Shown here in pieces: positions 50,537 through 64,000 of a stretch of 64,000 nt of DNA (the first letter of the stretch is position 1; each line of letters opens with the position of its first letter). The notes beneath the pieces were generated by a model. It did no database searches. It worked only from the letters and a program-made list of their open reading frames with translations, and was not told where the DNA came from. The stretch comes from Ipomoea triloba. Lineage: Eukaryota; Streptophyta; Magnoliopsida; Solanales; Convolvulaceae. The position numbers and the translations under genes were made by a program. The stretch spans positions 887,475 to 951,474 of the forward strand of contig NC_044925.1 of the NCBI RefSeq assembly GCF_003576645.1, given 5' to 3'.

Positions 50537-50789
50537 TATGTGTGCTAAGCATGCATATATGAAAGTTGAGATAAGCTTTTGTACATAGAAGTGCATGGAT
50601 TTTATGCTGAATGGTAATCTGTCTCTGCAGGAAAAGTAAACTCCACAGAAGACTTAGCAACTGTGTACAACATCATTGTCTTTGAATTATATTCCCCTTC
50701 TCAGTTTTGACAGGAAAAAAAAATGACCATTTATGAATAATGGAAAACCTCTTCTAAAACCATTGGTTTTGCACCAAAAAAGGACTGGT

Positions 50790-53260
<2,471 letters not shown>

Positions 53261-53825
53261 GGCTGCAACTAAAACTTCAGGAACAACTTAGTTCCAGTTT
53301 CTTTAGCAGGTATTTATGTTGTCTTTGTTTCCAAGTTGAAAAAAAAAATGTTGAATAAAACCAGGGGGCTGGGATTGAAGTAAATGAGTGGTGAGGATTG
53401 AGTGGAGAGATTGAAAAGAGATAAGATCACTTGTCCTGTTGTATAACCTTCAAAATCTGAACCACAGATAGTTGACAACCCCTTTTTTTGTTCCATCCCT
53501 CACAATATATACCATATACCTTGGACTTTATGCTATTCATAACCAAATTTTCATTGCAACTGTAATTCACATTGATTATAAAGTCAAGAGTAAATGCATA
53601 TAAGTCCTTGAATAAGTGGCTACCAAGCAAAGAAAATAAGGCTCCATTATTAGATTTTTTTTTTGTTTGGTATTCTTCTGGCTGACAAGGGACTACAGTC
53701 TATTCACCACTGAAGGGGGTTTTGTGTTTTGGGTTGAACTACGACTCCAAGGCAGCTGAGAAAGTGACATCTAGAGACTGAGTTGATCCTAATAATCATG
53801 CGGACCACTCCACTACTAAATATTA
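53261..53825. other. GAPB upstream region
   Basis: This is the 5' UTR and promoter side of GAPB. No TATA or light-response box is assigned with confidence, and no coding sequence is seen. Confidence 0.4.
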
Positions 53826-53827
53826 CT

Positions 53828-54090
53828 AAATGGCCCAGCAGGGCTAGCTCAAGTTGTCGATTATCTTACCTAAAGTTAGCACTCCAGCAACAGGATGAAG
53901 GTTCGACTTCCACCACCAACATAGTGAAACTAAGGCTTAGATTGGAGATTGGGCTTCCCCAATTGGCAGAAGTGTGAAGATAAATCCTTTGTACACAGAG
54001 TCAATGACAGGGGTCTAGGCGACTCGCAATTTACCTCCTTTAACAACTCTTGGACAAAGATTCTAGGAGTTTGAGATTAGTCTGGCCCGT
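53828..54090 (+). mobile_element. tRNA-derived SINE
   Basis: GGGCTAGCTCAAGTTG (A box) and GGTTCGACTTCC (B box) lie at pol III promoter spacing. The 3' part (GGCGACTCGCAATTTACC, TTGAGATTAGTCT) is shared with fragments at about 10,320 and 44,110-44,195. No clear target-site duplication. Confidence 0.65.
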
Positions 54091-54107
54091 GGCCCAATAA
54101 CACGTCT

Positions 54108-54214
54108 TGAGTTCTAAAATTGTGAACATAGAGTTCTAAAATTGTGAACATGGACCTGAGTCCACCTTACAAGGTGAACCTAAGATGAACCCGGATCCAT
54201 GGCATAATTTGCCG
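54108..54214. mobile_element. Mutator-type MITE end fragment
   Basis: GGACCTGAGTCCACC, AAGGTGAACC and CCATGGCATAATTTGCC match the ends of the two complete MITEs at 58.2-59.2 kb. Two 22-bp units (AGTTCTAAAATTGTGAACAT) are the internal minisatellite. Only one end is present. Confidence 0.6.
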
Positions 54215-54698
54215 TACTACCATAGGAGTAGTGGCACACGAATTACAGAGAGTATACAGTATGATAGCTCAAAGGGCAAGGCCACCATTGTGTATAAATA
54301 GGCTGAGTTAAGACCTAGAGTGGCATGCAATATTCAATTTTTACACAGCCTGCAAAATTTCAATTCTGATTCAAACAATCTGCTTTCAAGAATTGAAGTT
54401 TTGAGTCTTGGAATTTAAAAGTTCTTTGTGAACCAAAAGAAACTACAACATATAGCAGCATTACAAGTGCTCAAGAGTTCAAAGCAGCAACCAGTGTAGT
54501 CATAAAGCAGAAAAAATTGAAGGGGATGAAATTTACAATTTATTCCTGAATTTAGAAAGTATGTGATAGTAAGTACCAATGACACATTGACACTAGTGAA
54601 AGTTGGATCAATTTCATCACCCCTCAAGAACTTCTAGGCTAAGAACGAAGTTGATAGCTTCCCGCTTCTGAAATGTGTAAAAACCACTAAAAGCGTTC

Positions 54699-56972
54699 TT
54701 ATAAACCAACTTCAGCTCCGACTTCAGAGTTCACTACTGCTTCATCGCTGTCGCCGTGCTTCATCTGAGAAGAAATGTCGTCTATAGCAGTGTTAAGCTG
54801 TTCAATCTTCTCCGCCAGTTTCTTGCGTTGTCTCTGGAGATAAAATACAATACCAGTTACGTCAGAAAGGAGAGAAGGCATGTATATAATGAATGTGTAA
54901 GCAAGAAGACGTAGAAAATGTAATTAATGTCCTAGCTGGCATACGAATTGTTCAGAAAATCTGCTTACTTCAAGCGCTTTTTCTTCATCATATATGAACT
55001 TTGGCAATTTCTTCATTAGGTCTTTCTTATCAATCCTATCAGCTCCGGCTAATGCATAACTGATCTGCAGCAAAGGAAGGATAAGTTCAATACGATGAAG
55101 TAACTCATCTACTTGTCATCAAATATGCAGCAGATTAGCATAAATTCACCAATATAGTAACTCATCACGATAAAGGAAAGAACTTTAAATGCTAGCTGCT
55201 ATTGTAAAACTAGCAATTTGCTCGTAAACATGATTACCTGTGGTGCGAAGACACAACCAAGTGTACCAACAATTAATCCTCCCAAAATGAAGCCACCAAC
55301 AAATGCGGTTGAGTTCCCACCATCATTTTCACTACACGAGTATATTGCCCAAATAAATTCTCACATATCACTATATCAGTGATGCATTATGCATGGAAAG
55401 GAAGTGAAACTATAATTTATCCTATTCAATGCCATTTCCACATCTATCCCAGTATTCAAAGTTGGATCCTCATTATTAATTTGCAAAGTGTCAATCCCTT
55501 TTCTCAACGTTATAGTGTGAACTAAAAACAGTCATAATCATGCAAAAAATTGTGCAGGCTAAGTAAATAAAAGAAAACCAGTGAATTACAAGCTGATACA
55601 AAGCCAAAAGATATTGGTGTACCTATATTTTGCTTGAACAACAAATGAACTTCCCGATACAGACGAGTTTCTGGCACGCCTAGGATTAAAAGACAATGTG
55701 GTGGGACACACACTTTGGTCAACTGACTTCAGACAAAAGCCTGGCACAAAATAAGTAGCAAAGTTATACTACTTTGTGGCAAATATTTGAAGTGTAGAGC
55801 GGGAGAGAGACAGATGTAAACAGACCAACCAATGCCGTAAATTTCTTTGCCTCATATACATATTTGTCAAGCACCCATCACTTATGAGATAGACAACAGA
55901 TTGGCATTGTTCATGAGAACAAAAATGCCTGACTTAGTGACTTCACATTCATATGCTTACAGATATGCATAGTTAAAGCAAGTTTTAGAAGCTCACAAAA
56001 TGCTTGTTAATACAATACCAAAGATCCTTCCAATCATGACCCTCATTATAACAAATAGAAGCACTTCAAAGACAGTAATGCAGCAGAAATGGAGAAAACA
56101 ATAGAAGCTCCATAAGGTTTTACAACAATGAATTATGAAAACGAGATGATAAAGTAGAATGCCCTTTTAAAGTAAACACATAGTATTGAAGCAATGGATG
56201 TATTTGTTACCATAAGTCAAGAGCCATTGCCCAGGTCCCCGGTGGACCATTCATCCATTAAGAAAAACCCATCAAATAATGCAAAAAAAAAAAAAAAAAA
56301 TCTAAGTATGCCAAAAATATCGCTGTATAACTAGAAAAACCACTTCCACTTCTCCACAATCAATTCCCAACCTGGAAATTGAAGTATGCCAATTGCCAAG
56401 CTTGAATTTTGTCAAATGCAAACACAACCACATACATACACATCTGTGATTTGGACATAGCATTTTCTTATTGCTCTTAAAATATTGGGCTTCTTTTGTG
56501 TTCCAAACTTTCACTTTTCCAAGTAAAAGTAGTACACCATAGCCAGAAAGGCATGGATTAATTTCATCAGACATTTCCCTCATTCTACTAACAAAACTCC
56601 CCACCATTTTCTTCCTAGTCTTTGCTTTTCTTTCTAATAACTGACCTGAATCAGCTGCTTACAGATGCACTAACACACACCACATCTATAACAACAAAAG
56701 AAGAGCACCCAAAGTTTCAATTTTGACGAGGTATGCTCTAAAGCTAAAATTCCCACATTTAAACCTCGATCTTTCTTTATTGCACCAAGAATCTGATATA
56801 TTTCTTACCATTTAAGAAGCCCAGAAAGAGAAAGCAAAGAAATGAAACAAAACAGAATTCAGAAAATAGATTATTCCGAATATGAAACCAATTGGGAGTA
56901 TAAATTACCAGATGATAAATGCAGTGGCTTGGATTTGGATAGAACCAATGAGTTGGATAGAGCCATCGCCAT
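54699..56972 (-). CDS. chloroplast inner-membrane protein like At1g42960
   Basis: Small nuclear-encoded plastid protein of unknown molecular role; the Arabidopsis relative is found in the chloroplast inner envelope. Five exons: 56,972-56,909, 55,740-55,623, 55,331-55,238, 55,064-54,969 and 54,833-54,699, GT-AG throughout. They give 168 residues, the length I remember for At1g42960. The N-terminus [15 protein letters not shown] is Ser-rich like a transit peptide. One membrane helix, [22 protein letters not shown], lies at about 69-90. Next come [13 protein letters not shown] and [13 protein letters not shown], then a charged coiled-coil ([16 protein letters not shown]). Two start codons lie 6 bp apart; the first is used. 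It is the neighbour of GAPB, as in Arabidopsis. Confidence 0.9.
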
Positions 56973-58180
56973 TAGTTTGTCGGAAGTTGAGGTGAGAAGA
57001 TGGGTTTGTCAATAAGCCGATTCAGAGTGAGGGAGAAGAAGTGAAGAACTCGATGCCGGGACTGATATCTTGTGATCTTTTCGGCGTTGTTTACAAGAAA
57101 TCAAGAAACAATAAACTTTAAAATTACTGTAAATAGTATTGTGACACGAAGTTTAGCAAGTTGAAAAAATACTTATCAACATATCCTACATTGTAGCAGT
57201 CACTAGTACTAAAAAAAAACTTTAAAATAACTTGAAATTAAAGGTGGATTAACATTAACAAACAAAATTAATACTATGTTCCACTGTGTGTCTAATTCAG
57301 TTAACAAGACTTAATTAAATTATTTTTAATTTGATTTTTCATAATATTAAATTTAGTATTATTATATACAATTTATATATTTAGAAACTACACTAAACGT
57401 ATTATTAAACATAATAAATGAAATTTAAAATACGTTAAAATTACTAAAGAAAATAAATAAAGAAAAAAGTGTTGATTTGACCCATGAATAATAAATAAGA
57501 TAAATAAAATGGGACATAAAGAGTATCATTTGAGTTTGAATGCTTGAATAGTTGAATTTTTGTATTATAATTTAATTTATATTTATCATCTTATTAAAAA
57601 TGAATATTCAATATATTCAAAATAAATATATATTAGTGGTCCACGCTATAATTTTCAATGCTATGAGATATGGGCTTTTACTCATAATAATAGTGCAGGT
57701 AGCAAAGAAGAAGTGGAATTGTGGGCAATCTTGTAATGACTTTAAATGACATTGGAGATTCATCGTGTCACAATAGAGTATAATTTTAAGACAGTCCATG
57801 AGATGGAAATACTTCAAAACTTTGTGTGAAATACTTCGGAAACATAAAGGGTAGATGGGATATCACTGGGATACCACTGTGGCATTCAAGTAAATCGTAT
57901 TTACATAAAGCATACAATAGTGTGATCTATAAATTAAAAATTTTAGCTTCAAAATATAAATATTTTATTTCTCATAATTAATTTTGAATATTTAGAACTT
58001 TTTGTATACTATTAGCTAAAAGTATTTTGCAAAGTAAAAGAATAAATTTTTTGAAACAAATATTAAAATACTATTATTTTATTATTCTTTTATTCTATTT
58101 ATTCTATAAAATAATAATAATATATTAAAATGCCATATGGCTGATATGGGCATCAAGCCATCAAATGACAAATGTGTACC
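56973..58180. other. upstream region and AT-rich spacer
   Basis: About 56,973-57,110 is the 5' leader and promoter of the At1g42960-like gene. The rest is AT-rich. About 57,465-57,530 matches the repeat at 55-125. No other gene. Confidence 0.5.
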
Positions 58181-58191
58181 AAGAAGCTCAA

Positions 58192-58692
58192 GGCAAATTA
58201 TGCTGTGGAAGGTGGACCTGGGTCCAAAATTACGTCGTTTGTCTCTTTTTTTTTTCTTTTTTTTTTTTTAATTAGTAAACATATTGCTGAATATAGAGTT
58301 GTCCAAAAATGTGTGAATGTAGAGGTTTCAAAGTGTGAATGTAGAGTATAGAAATCGTGAATGTAGATTTATGATTGTGTGAATGTAGAGTTGCCCAGAA
58401 ATGTGTGAATGTGGAGGTTTCAAATTGTGAATATGGAGTATAGAAATAGTGAATGTAGAGTTATGCATGTGTGAATCTGTAATAGAGTTAAAGAAGTTTT
58501 AGCAATTTGTAGCCCTGTAATGTGTGAATGTGGAGTTCTCAAGTTGTGAATGTGGAGTATAGGACCTGTGTATATAGAGTTTTGAATGTGTGAATGTGGA
58601 GTTTACAAATTGTGAATGTCGAGTATAGTGTATGTGAATGTAGATCCAGATCCACCTTGCGAGGTGAACCTGGGTCCACGGCATAACAACCC
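58192..58692. mobile_element. Mutator-type MITE with internal minisatellite, copy 1
   Basis: The flanks are GAAGCTCAA (58,183-58,191) and GAAGCTCTA (58,693-58,701), a 9-bp duplication with one difference, the target-site length of Mutator elements. The ends read TTATGCTGTGGA and, from the right inward, TTATGCCGTGGA. Inside, GTGAATGTAGAGT-like units of about 20 bp repeat many times. Non-coding. Confidence 0.75.
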
Positions 58693-58808
58693 GAAGCTCT
58701 AGTGAAGGGCCAACTAACTATGGGCTTGTGTTAGTGGGCTCAACTAGTAAAATACAATTTCTCCTTGTAAGCCTTGTAATTTAGGATACAAATGTTGGAG
58801 GACCATCT

Positions 58809-59225
58809 GGCAAATTATGCTATGGACCGGGTCCACATTGCAAGGTGGATCCGACTCTATGTTCACAATTTTAAAACTCTATATTCACAATTTCAGATCT
58901 CGAAATACAAAATTACATTACTCAATATTCACAATTTTTGAACTCTATATTCACAATTTTGTTATATAAATTCAAAAATTGTGTTATACGGTTGAACATA
59001 GAGTTTTAAAACTTTTGAATATAGAGTTATGAAATTGTGAACATTGAGCTATGAAATTGTGAACATAGAGTTATGAAATTGTGAACATGGAATTATGAAA
59101 TTGTGAATATAGAGTTATAAAATTGTGAACATGGAATTATGAAAATCTGAACGTGGAGTTATGAAATTATGAACATAGAGTTATGAAATTGTGAATATGG
59201 ACTCGGGTCCATGGCATAACAACTT
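58809..59225. mobile_element. Mutator-type MITE with internal minisatellite, copy 2
   Basis: It is flanked by the perfect 9-bp repeat GGACCATCT (58,800-58,808 and 59,226-59,234). The inverted ends TTATGCTATGGACC and TTATGCCATGGACC agree. The interior is an array of GAGTTATGAAATTGTGAACAT units, with an inverted version near the left end. Non-coding. Confidence 0.85.
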
Positions 59226-59234
59226 GGACCATCT

Positions 59235-60755
59235 CCTATCGGCTAGTAAACTATGTATTTTTTTTAAATTATTAATAGTTTTATTATTATTATTACGGAG
59301 TATTATAAATTTTTTTAGGTAACGAGAAAAATTTATAATCATTATCTTAGGGTATACGGATTCTAGGCAATTGAGTCGGTCAACTCGGGCGGGTAATATT
59401 TTTATTTGAATTTTTCACTCAAAATGACGTCGTTCTGAGCGAAAAAAAAATCTCAAATTTTACTTTTTAACCCTAGGCCCCAGCCCCAAATTTCTAAACG
59501 CACAGCAGTAGGAGGTTACGCACACTCCCGCCCCAACAGCAGCAGGTCACAACGTCACCCACCTCCAGGCTCCAGCCGCCCAGCAACAATATCCCAACTC
59601 CCAAGAACCACCAGCAGCCAACCGGTAATTTGAGTGTATTATTGTTTGAAAGTTTGAATGCTTGGTGATTGATTTCACTAGTTTGATTAGTTGGAAAATT
59701 AGACTTGGATAGTTGGATGTTGTTTAATTATTATCTTATTGCGTTTTAGTTAAGTAGTTATTAGTTATTTGCTTGAAATGTATTGCTTATTGAGTTATTG
59801 TGTTTATTTGTGTGAATGTTATTAGTATTAATGTTATTTAAACGATAAAAATGTGTGAATGTTATTGTTGCTGGGAGCTTGGGAGTGTTAGTCTGCTAGG
59901 TACTTCAATTCATACGTTCTCACAAGGCTCAACTTGATGGTTTTCTTTAAACTTAAAGGGCTCGCCTCGCTTGCAAGAATGAACATTCCGCCTATGGTTA
60001 TTTTTTTGTCTGACTTCTTGAGATGTCAAGTGAAATGCACTAGACTTACATCTGCGGTAAAACATTATTTATAGCAACTGAACCATCAATGTATCATATA
60101 GCAATAAATTATATTTAAAAAAAAAACATATAAATCCCTAAATGCTGTCATTTTCACTAGGCAAGAAACATATTTTTTTTTTAAAACCAAAAGTCTCTTG
60201 CTTTATTATAGAGAAATATATTTAGTTCATATTAAAGAATTGAAATTGGATTAGGTATTCCAAGAATACCACATTAAATCGTATACCAACTTATTATTTA
60301 ATTAAATTAGGTTATCAGATTTTCAAATACTAATAATTCTTTTTAGTTTATTTTTCCTGATCTCATCATTAAATAAATTCTTATTTTCATATACACTCCC
60401 TCTTTCTTCAGACAACAAAAATTAAGACTTCAATTTCCATTAAAAAAAAAAAAAGAAAGAGTTTTTCACCCTTGCAAAATCCTATGTACATCCATGAACT
60501 AAAGAAGAATATGATCTCACCCTACTCAGTTGATTCAAAGTGAATGGTACTTATGTTAAGTAATTGATGTTCTCCATTTCAGAACTAAAAAAATTCACAA
60601 TAATTCGGGTATTCTTTTATCTTTTTTATTTTTTCGTTATTGAGATATTTGTATTTTCAAATCTTGTGTTATTTTTGATATTGTTGTGAGATTCCTAATT
60701 GAAACGCCCATCCGTGTTGAGTTTTACATAATCCTTAGTCCTTACAAGGCTAATA
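59235..60755. other. spacer without gene
   Basis: A GC-richer stretch (59,465-59,640) with many CAGCAG and CCAGC words stands out against AT-rich DNA and ends in a GTAATTTG donor-like word. It might be a leader exon of a host gene or transposon, but no coding frame follows. Confidence 0.35.
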
Positions 60756-60769
60756 TTGAATAATCGAAA

Positions 60770-60980
60770 GAGTTACCTTGGCATAAGTAACTCAATTGGT
60801 CACATGATTGGAGTTTGGGAATAAAGATCAATGATTGAAGGGCTATTTGTGCACAGTAAACAAATGTCTAACATCTGTGTTCAGCTGAGTTACCATGATT
60901 TACATTCTCTCATATGCTCTGTCGGATCGGGATGTGTGGATCATTAGGATTAAGGATTCAACCTTTTGGAAAGAAATAAT
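60770..60980 (+). mobile_element. SINE-like repeat, copy 1
   Basis: AAGTAACTCAATTGGTCACA is an A-box-like head. The region from about 60,850 (CAGTAAACAAATGTCTA, GTTCAGCTGAGTTACCATG) recurs at 62,715-62,845. The tail is A-rich. Confidence 0.55.
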
Positions 60981-61566
60981 AATTGAAACAGTAAATTTAC
61001 AAATTAATATCATTAAAAAAATAATTTCTTTGTATCCAAGTTAAAATGATAAAAGAATTGGCTACGAGCAGCCAACAAGTCAAATCGATCTCAACTATGA
61101 ATTGATGAAGCACTTATTACTACCTAAACCCCTCACATGGTTTATATTATCATCACTTTTGTTGAATAAATTCATCCATTATTGAAACCGCCTTGGCGCC
61201 TTATTATAATCTGTTGAGTTTTGGCACTACTGAACATTATTCTTCCATGATGGCAGCATTATACCTCATTCTTTCCCATGATGTTTTCTAGTTGCTAATC
61301 ATTCATTTTAGACTTGATGTCGGCACACAACTCCACTTTTAGATAAACTTGTTTTCAATGTATTTATTACAACCTATAAGCATTTATGCTTTTTTCATAC
61401 ATCATTCGATATTATCATCTTATCAATTTGGATTCAATTTGAATTACACTTACAGAGCTTGGCTTTTACTTAGAAAAAAAGTTGATTTATAACTCTTTAA
61501 CATATAGTACACTTATTACAAAAGTCAAAATTTTCTCATTCGTTTATAAGATCCATCCATTTAGTA
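60981..61566. other. AT-rich spacer
   Basis: No gene or repeat recognised. Confidence 0.5.
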
Positions 61567-61923
61567 GCACCTTAGGATGACATGCTAGTCTTAAAAGTGA
61601 AGGGCGAGGTTCAAACAAGGAAAGGCTTACGGTGGATACCTAGGCACCGAGAGACGAGGAAGGGCGTAGTAATCGACAAAATGCTTTGAAGAGTTGAAAA
61701 TAAGCATAGATCTGAAGATTCCCGAATATGGCAACCTTTTGAACTGCTGCTGAATCCATGGGCAAGCAAGAGACAATCTGGCGAATTGAAACATCTTAGT
61801 AGACAGAGGAAAAGAAAGCAAAAGCGATTCTTGTAGTAGCAGTGAGCGAAATAGGAGTAGCCTAAACTGTGATAATGAAATTGTGGGAGAGCAATACAAG
61901 TGTTGTGCTGCTAGGCGAAGCAG
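61567..61923 (+). pseudogene. nuclear plastid DNA: 5' end of 23S rRNA
   Basis: The sequence follows the end of the plastid trnA-23S spacer (CACCTTAGGATGAC, GGGCGAGGTTCAAAC) and then the 23S rRNA start (GGCTTACGGTGGATACC, ACGAGGAAGGGCGTAGTAA, CTGCTGCTGAATCCATGGGC, GAGAGCAATACAAG). It stops after about 300 rRNA bases. Differences from the conserved plastid sequence are mostly C to T or G to A, the decay expected from cytosine methylation in the nucleus. It cannot make functional rRNA. Confidence 0.92.
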
Positions 61924-62675
61924 ATACAAAGGTTTGAAAATTGTTTGTTGAAGAGATAATGTCACTTTTGGTTTACGATTATTGCATTTTACTTTAATTG
62001 ATATGATTCTTAACCACCAATTTGGTCACTTTTGACCCTTCGACTTTTTACAATAATTGACCAAATTTGATATTTAAAAAAATGTTTGAAATGTGCCAAG
62101 CGTACCATTTTTCTTATAAGAGTATTGTATACATTTTAGATTAAACTTTAATTATTGATTGAAAACAGTTGAAATGCCACAAATTGTTTAATAAATAGTT
62201 GAGGATCAAAAGTAAAAATGTTATCTTAGTTGAAGGATCGGAAATAAATTATTTTTTTTAAAAAAACAAAACTAATTTTAAACTTATTTAAAAAAAAAAA
62301 AAAACATTTCAAGATTCCATGCTTAAAGAGTCAAGTGGAGACTTAGACATTACAAACTAGGTAATTAAGTGCAATAATCATTTATGTTAAAAAAAAAAAG
62401 TGCAATAACCACTACATTGTAACCGTTTTATTTGAGTAAATGAGAGTTATTAATTGTCATTATTTAATCATTTACACAATTATTAAACAATGATTATTTA
62501 CTGCATTTAACTCCTTAGTAGGGAATTGCAACGGTAACAATCACAATAATTTTAAAAATTATTATTAATATATCTTGTAATTGACAAAGTTATATCTCTA
62601 ATATATTTGAAAAAAAAAATGTAAGATATATATACTTTATCAAATATTCCGTACAATATTGTTATATATCTCACC
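61924..62675. other. AT-rich spacer
   Basis: No gene seen; several poly-A/T runs. Confidence 0.5.
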
Positions 62676-62679
62676 AACG

Positions 62680-62845
62680 ATAGTGTGTGAGCAACCTCTC
62701 AAAGTAAGAGATTTCTTGTGCGTAGTAAACAAATGTCTAGTCTTTGTGTTCAACTGAGTTACCATGATTTACATCCTTTCAGATGTTCTGTTGGGTTGGG
62801 GCAGGAGCCCGTTGAGGATTCAGCCTTTTGGAAAAAATATAAACG
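62680..62845 (+). mobile_element. SINE-like repeat, copy 2 (5' truncated)
   Basis: It matches 60,845-60,975 (AGTAAACAAATGTCTAG, GAGTTACCATGATTTACAT, ATTCAGCCTTTTGGAAA) and ends in an A-rich tail. Confidence 0.55.
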
Positions 62846-64000
62846 ATGATGATATAGAATTTTAGTAACTTTTAATTCATTAATATATAGAGTTGATTTC
62901 TGTTGGAGTATAATGGTGCTGCTGGTGCTTTAATCTCATGGCTAATGCAGATTAGACTATCCACCGGACATGTTGAAATTAAAAGCTTATAATTAATGAG
63001 TCAATTACTCATTATAGTCACTTACACATCCAGCTACAATATTTATGTTTATAATTTACTTTACTTTTATTAGGTCATCTCCAAATTAAACTTTATAATG
63101 ATTTAATTACTCATTATAATCAGTTAATCATGCAGCTATACTGTTTATTATTTACTCTATATATAATCACTTACCACTTACCAACATAAGATGATTTATG
63201 GAATAGTCGTTGTATCTAGGACTCAAAATTCATCTGGTAACATGAACCATAATACAATATAAATAAATTTTAGTGCATTGCAGGTTTAGTTTTATGCCCC
63301 AAGGTCCACGATATTATAATTTGGCTTTTGTGAGTTCATATGCTGAGAAAAATGAGATCAAGAAATCAATAATAAAGGAAAATGAAGATCGAACACATGA
63401 TTTATGTGGCACCGGACATCGTCTCAAGGAGTGGACCAGAAGAGTGTTGAATAGTAGGTGATTAAGCACAAAAGTGTAGAGTGTTTGGAAGTTAGTTCAA
63501 GAGTGAGTTGCAAACTATTAAGGAACAACTAGGTGCAATGATAAAGCAATTGACTAAGGTAATTAACAACCAATAGTAAAACAAAGGGCTTGGAATAGGT
63601 CACTTAAGTGTGGATGGTATAGTGGTTAGAGCTCATGTAATGCAGACAAGGGAACTAGAGAGACACTACTAAATGCCAATGCCACTCTCGTGGAGATTGT
63701 GCTCTCAATTGGAATTTAGACCCACTCTCATGGTGACTCAAGCCAATTGAAGCAATCCATCAAACATATGGTGTTCATGTCTCCTTCCAACTCCCTTTTC
63801 TCAAATGTGAGTTAGATTAGTGAGAGGTGTGGTTATGGTGTTGCCCTATTCTCATAGTGACAAGACCTTTTCCAAGCACCTCTTGCACAATTTGGCCACA
63901 ATCATAAAAGAGTCAATACAAACCACCAATTCCAAGCTCACAACTAGGGCCATCATCAAAGTCATTACACTAGTTCATAGCGCAATTCAATCACAAAAGA
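62846..64000. other. spacer with weak repeat signals
   Basis: No gene is supported. GTATAGTGGTTAGAGCTCA near 63,620 looks like a tRNA A box and may head another SINE, but no B box or duplication was found. Confidence 0.4.

Noticed and set aside
58300..59220. Array of about 20-bp repeats that might look like a CRISPR
   Set aside because: Units are contiguous and imperfect without unique spacers, and lie inside MITEs of a plant genome.
59465..59640. GC-rich stretch as a gene's first exon
   Set aside because: No downstream coding exons were found, so it is left as unexplained spacer.
61627..61965. 112-codon minus-strand open frame
   Set aside because: It is antisense to the plastid 23S rRNA insertion and has no start context or homology.

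Overview
The window is nuclear DNA of a flowering plant, a eudicot. The genes have introns with GT-AG (once GC-AG) borders, the spacers are AT-rich and full of short transposons, and it carries a nuclear-encoded chloroplast GAPDH subunit B, a plant glutamate-receptor-like channel and CC-NB-ARC-LRR resistance genes. The exact species cannot be told from the sequence; an asterid is only a guess.

Region 1, about 1-32,000, is a young, unstable NLR cluster. Two full-length minus-strand CNL genes (NLR1 3,415-9,399; NLR2 20,096-25,568) share a one-intron structure and an LRR domain built from a 47-residue (141-bp) double-LRR unit. Each sits in a larger repeat unit whose 3' flank is a decayed copy of the end of a PP2C gene, followed by relics of an unrecognised minus-strand gene. 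Broken NLR pieces lie at about 12.1, 15.3, 27.5 and 29.7 kb. Spacers hold SINEs with target-site duplications (two with matching empty sites in a sister duplicate), TIR elements, a Harbinger transposase relic and a Ty1/copia RNase H relic. NLR2, and to a lesser degree NLR1, carry twelve direct duplications of exactly 42 bp at unrelated sequences. All keep the frame, and they look more like an assembly signature than biology.

Region 2, about 33,200-36,400, is a DBP1-like PP2C phosphatase on the minus strand. A 5-bp tandem duplication breaks its reading frame before the DGLWD metal-binding motif.

Region 3, about 36,400-45,000, is gene-poor: a LINE 3' relic, a hAT-type MITE rich in ACCGAA motifs, LTR-like fragments and microsatellites.

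Region 4, about 45,000-57,000, is the conserved gene block: a GLR3.3-like channel (+), GAPB (-) and a 168-residue chloroplast inner-membrane protein like Arabidopsis At1g42960 (-). In Arabidopsis GAPB (At1g42970) and At1g42960 are neighbours and GLR3.3 (At1g42540) is close by, so this block is probably old microsynteny.

Region 5, about 57,000-64,000, has no convincing gene. It holds two Mutator-type MITEs with internal minisatellites, SINE-like repeats and a decayed nuclear copy of the plastid 23S rRNA 5' end.
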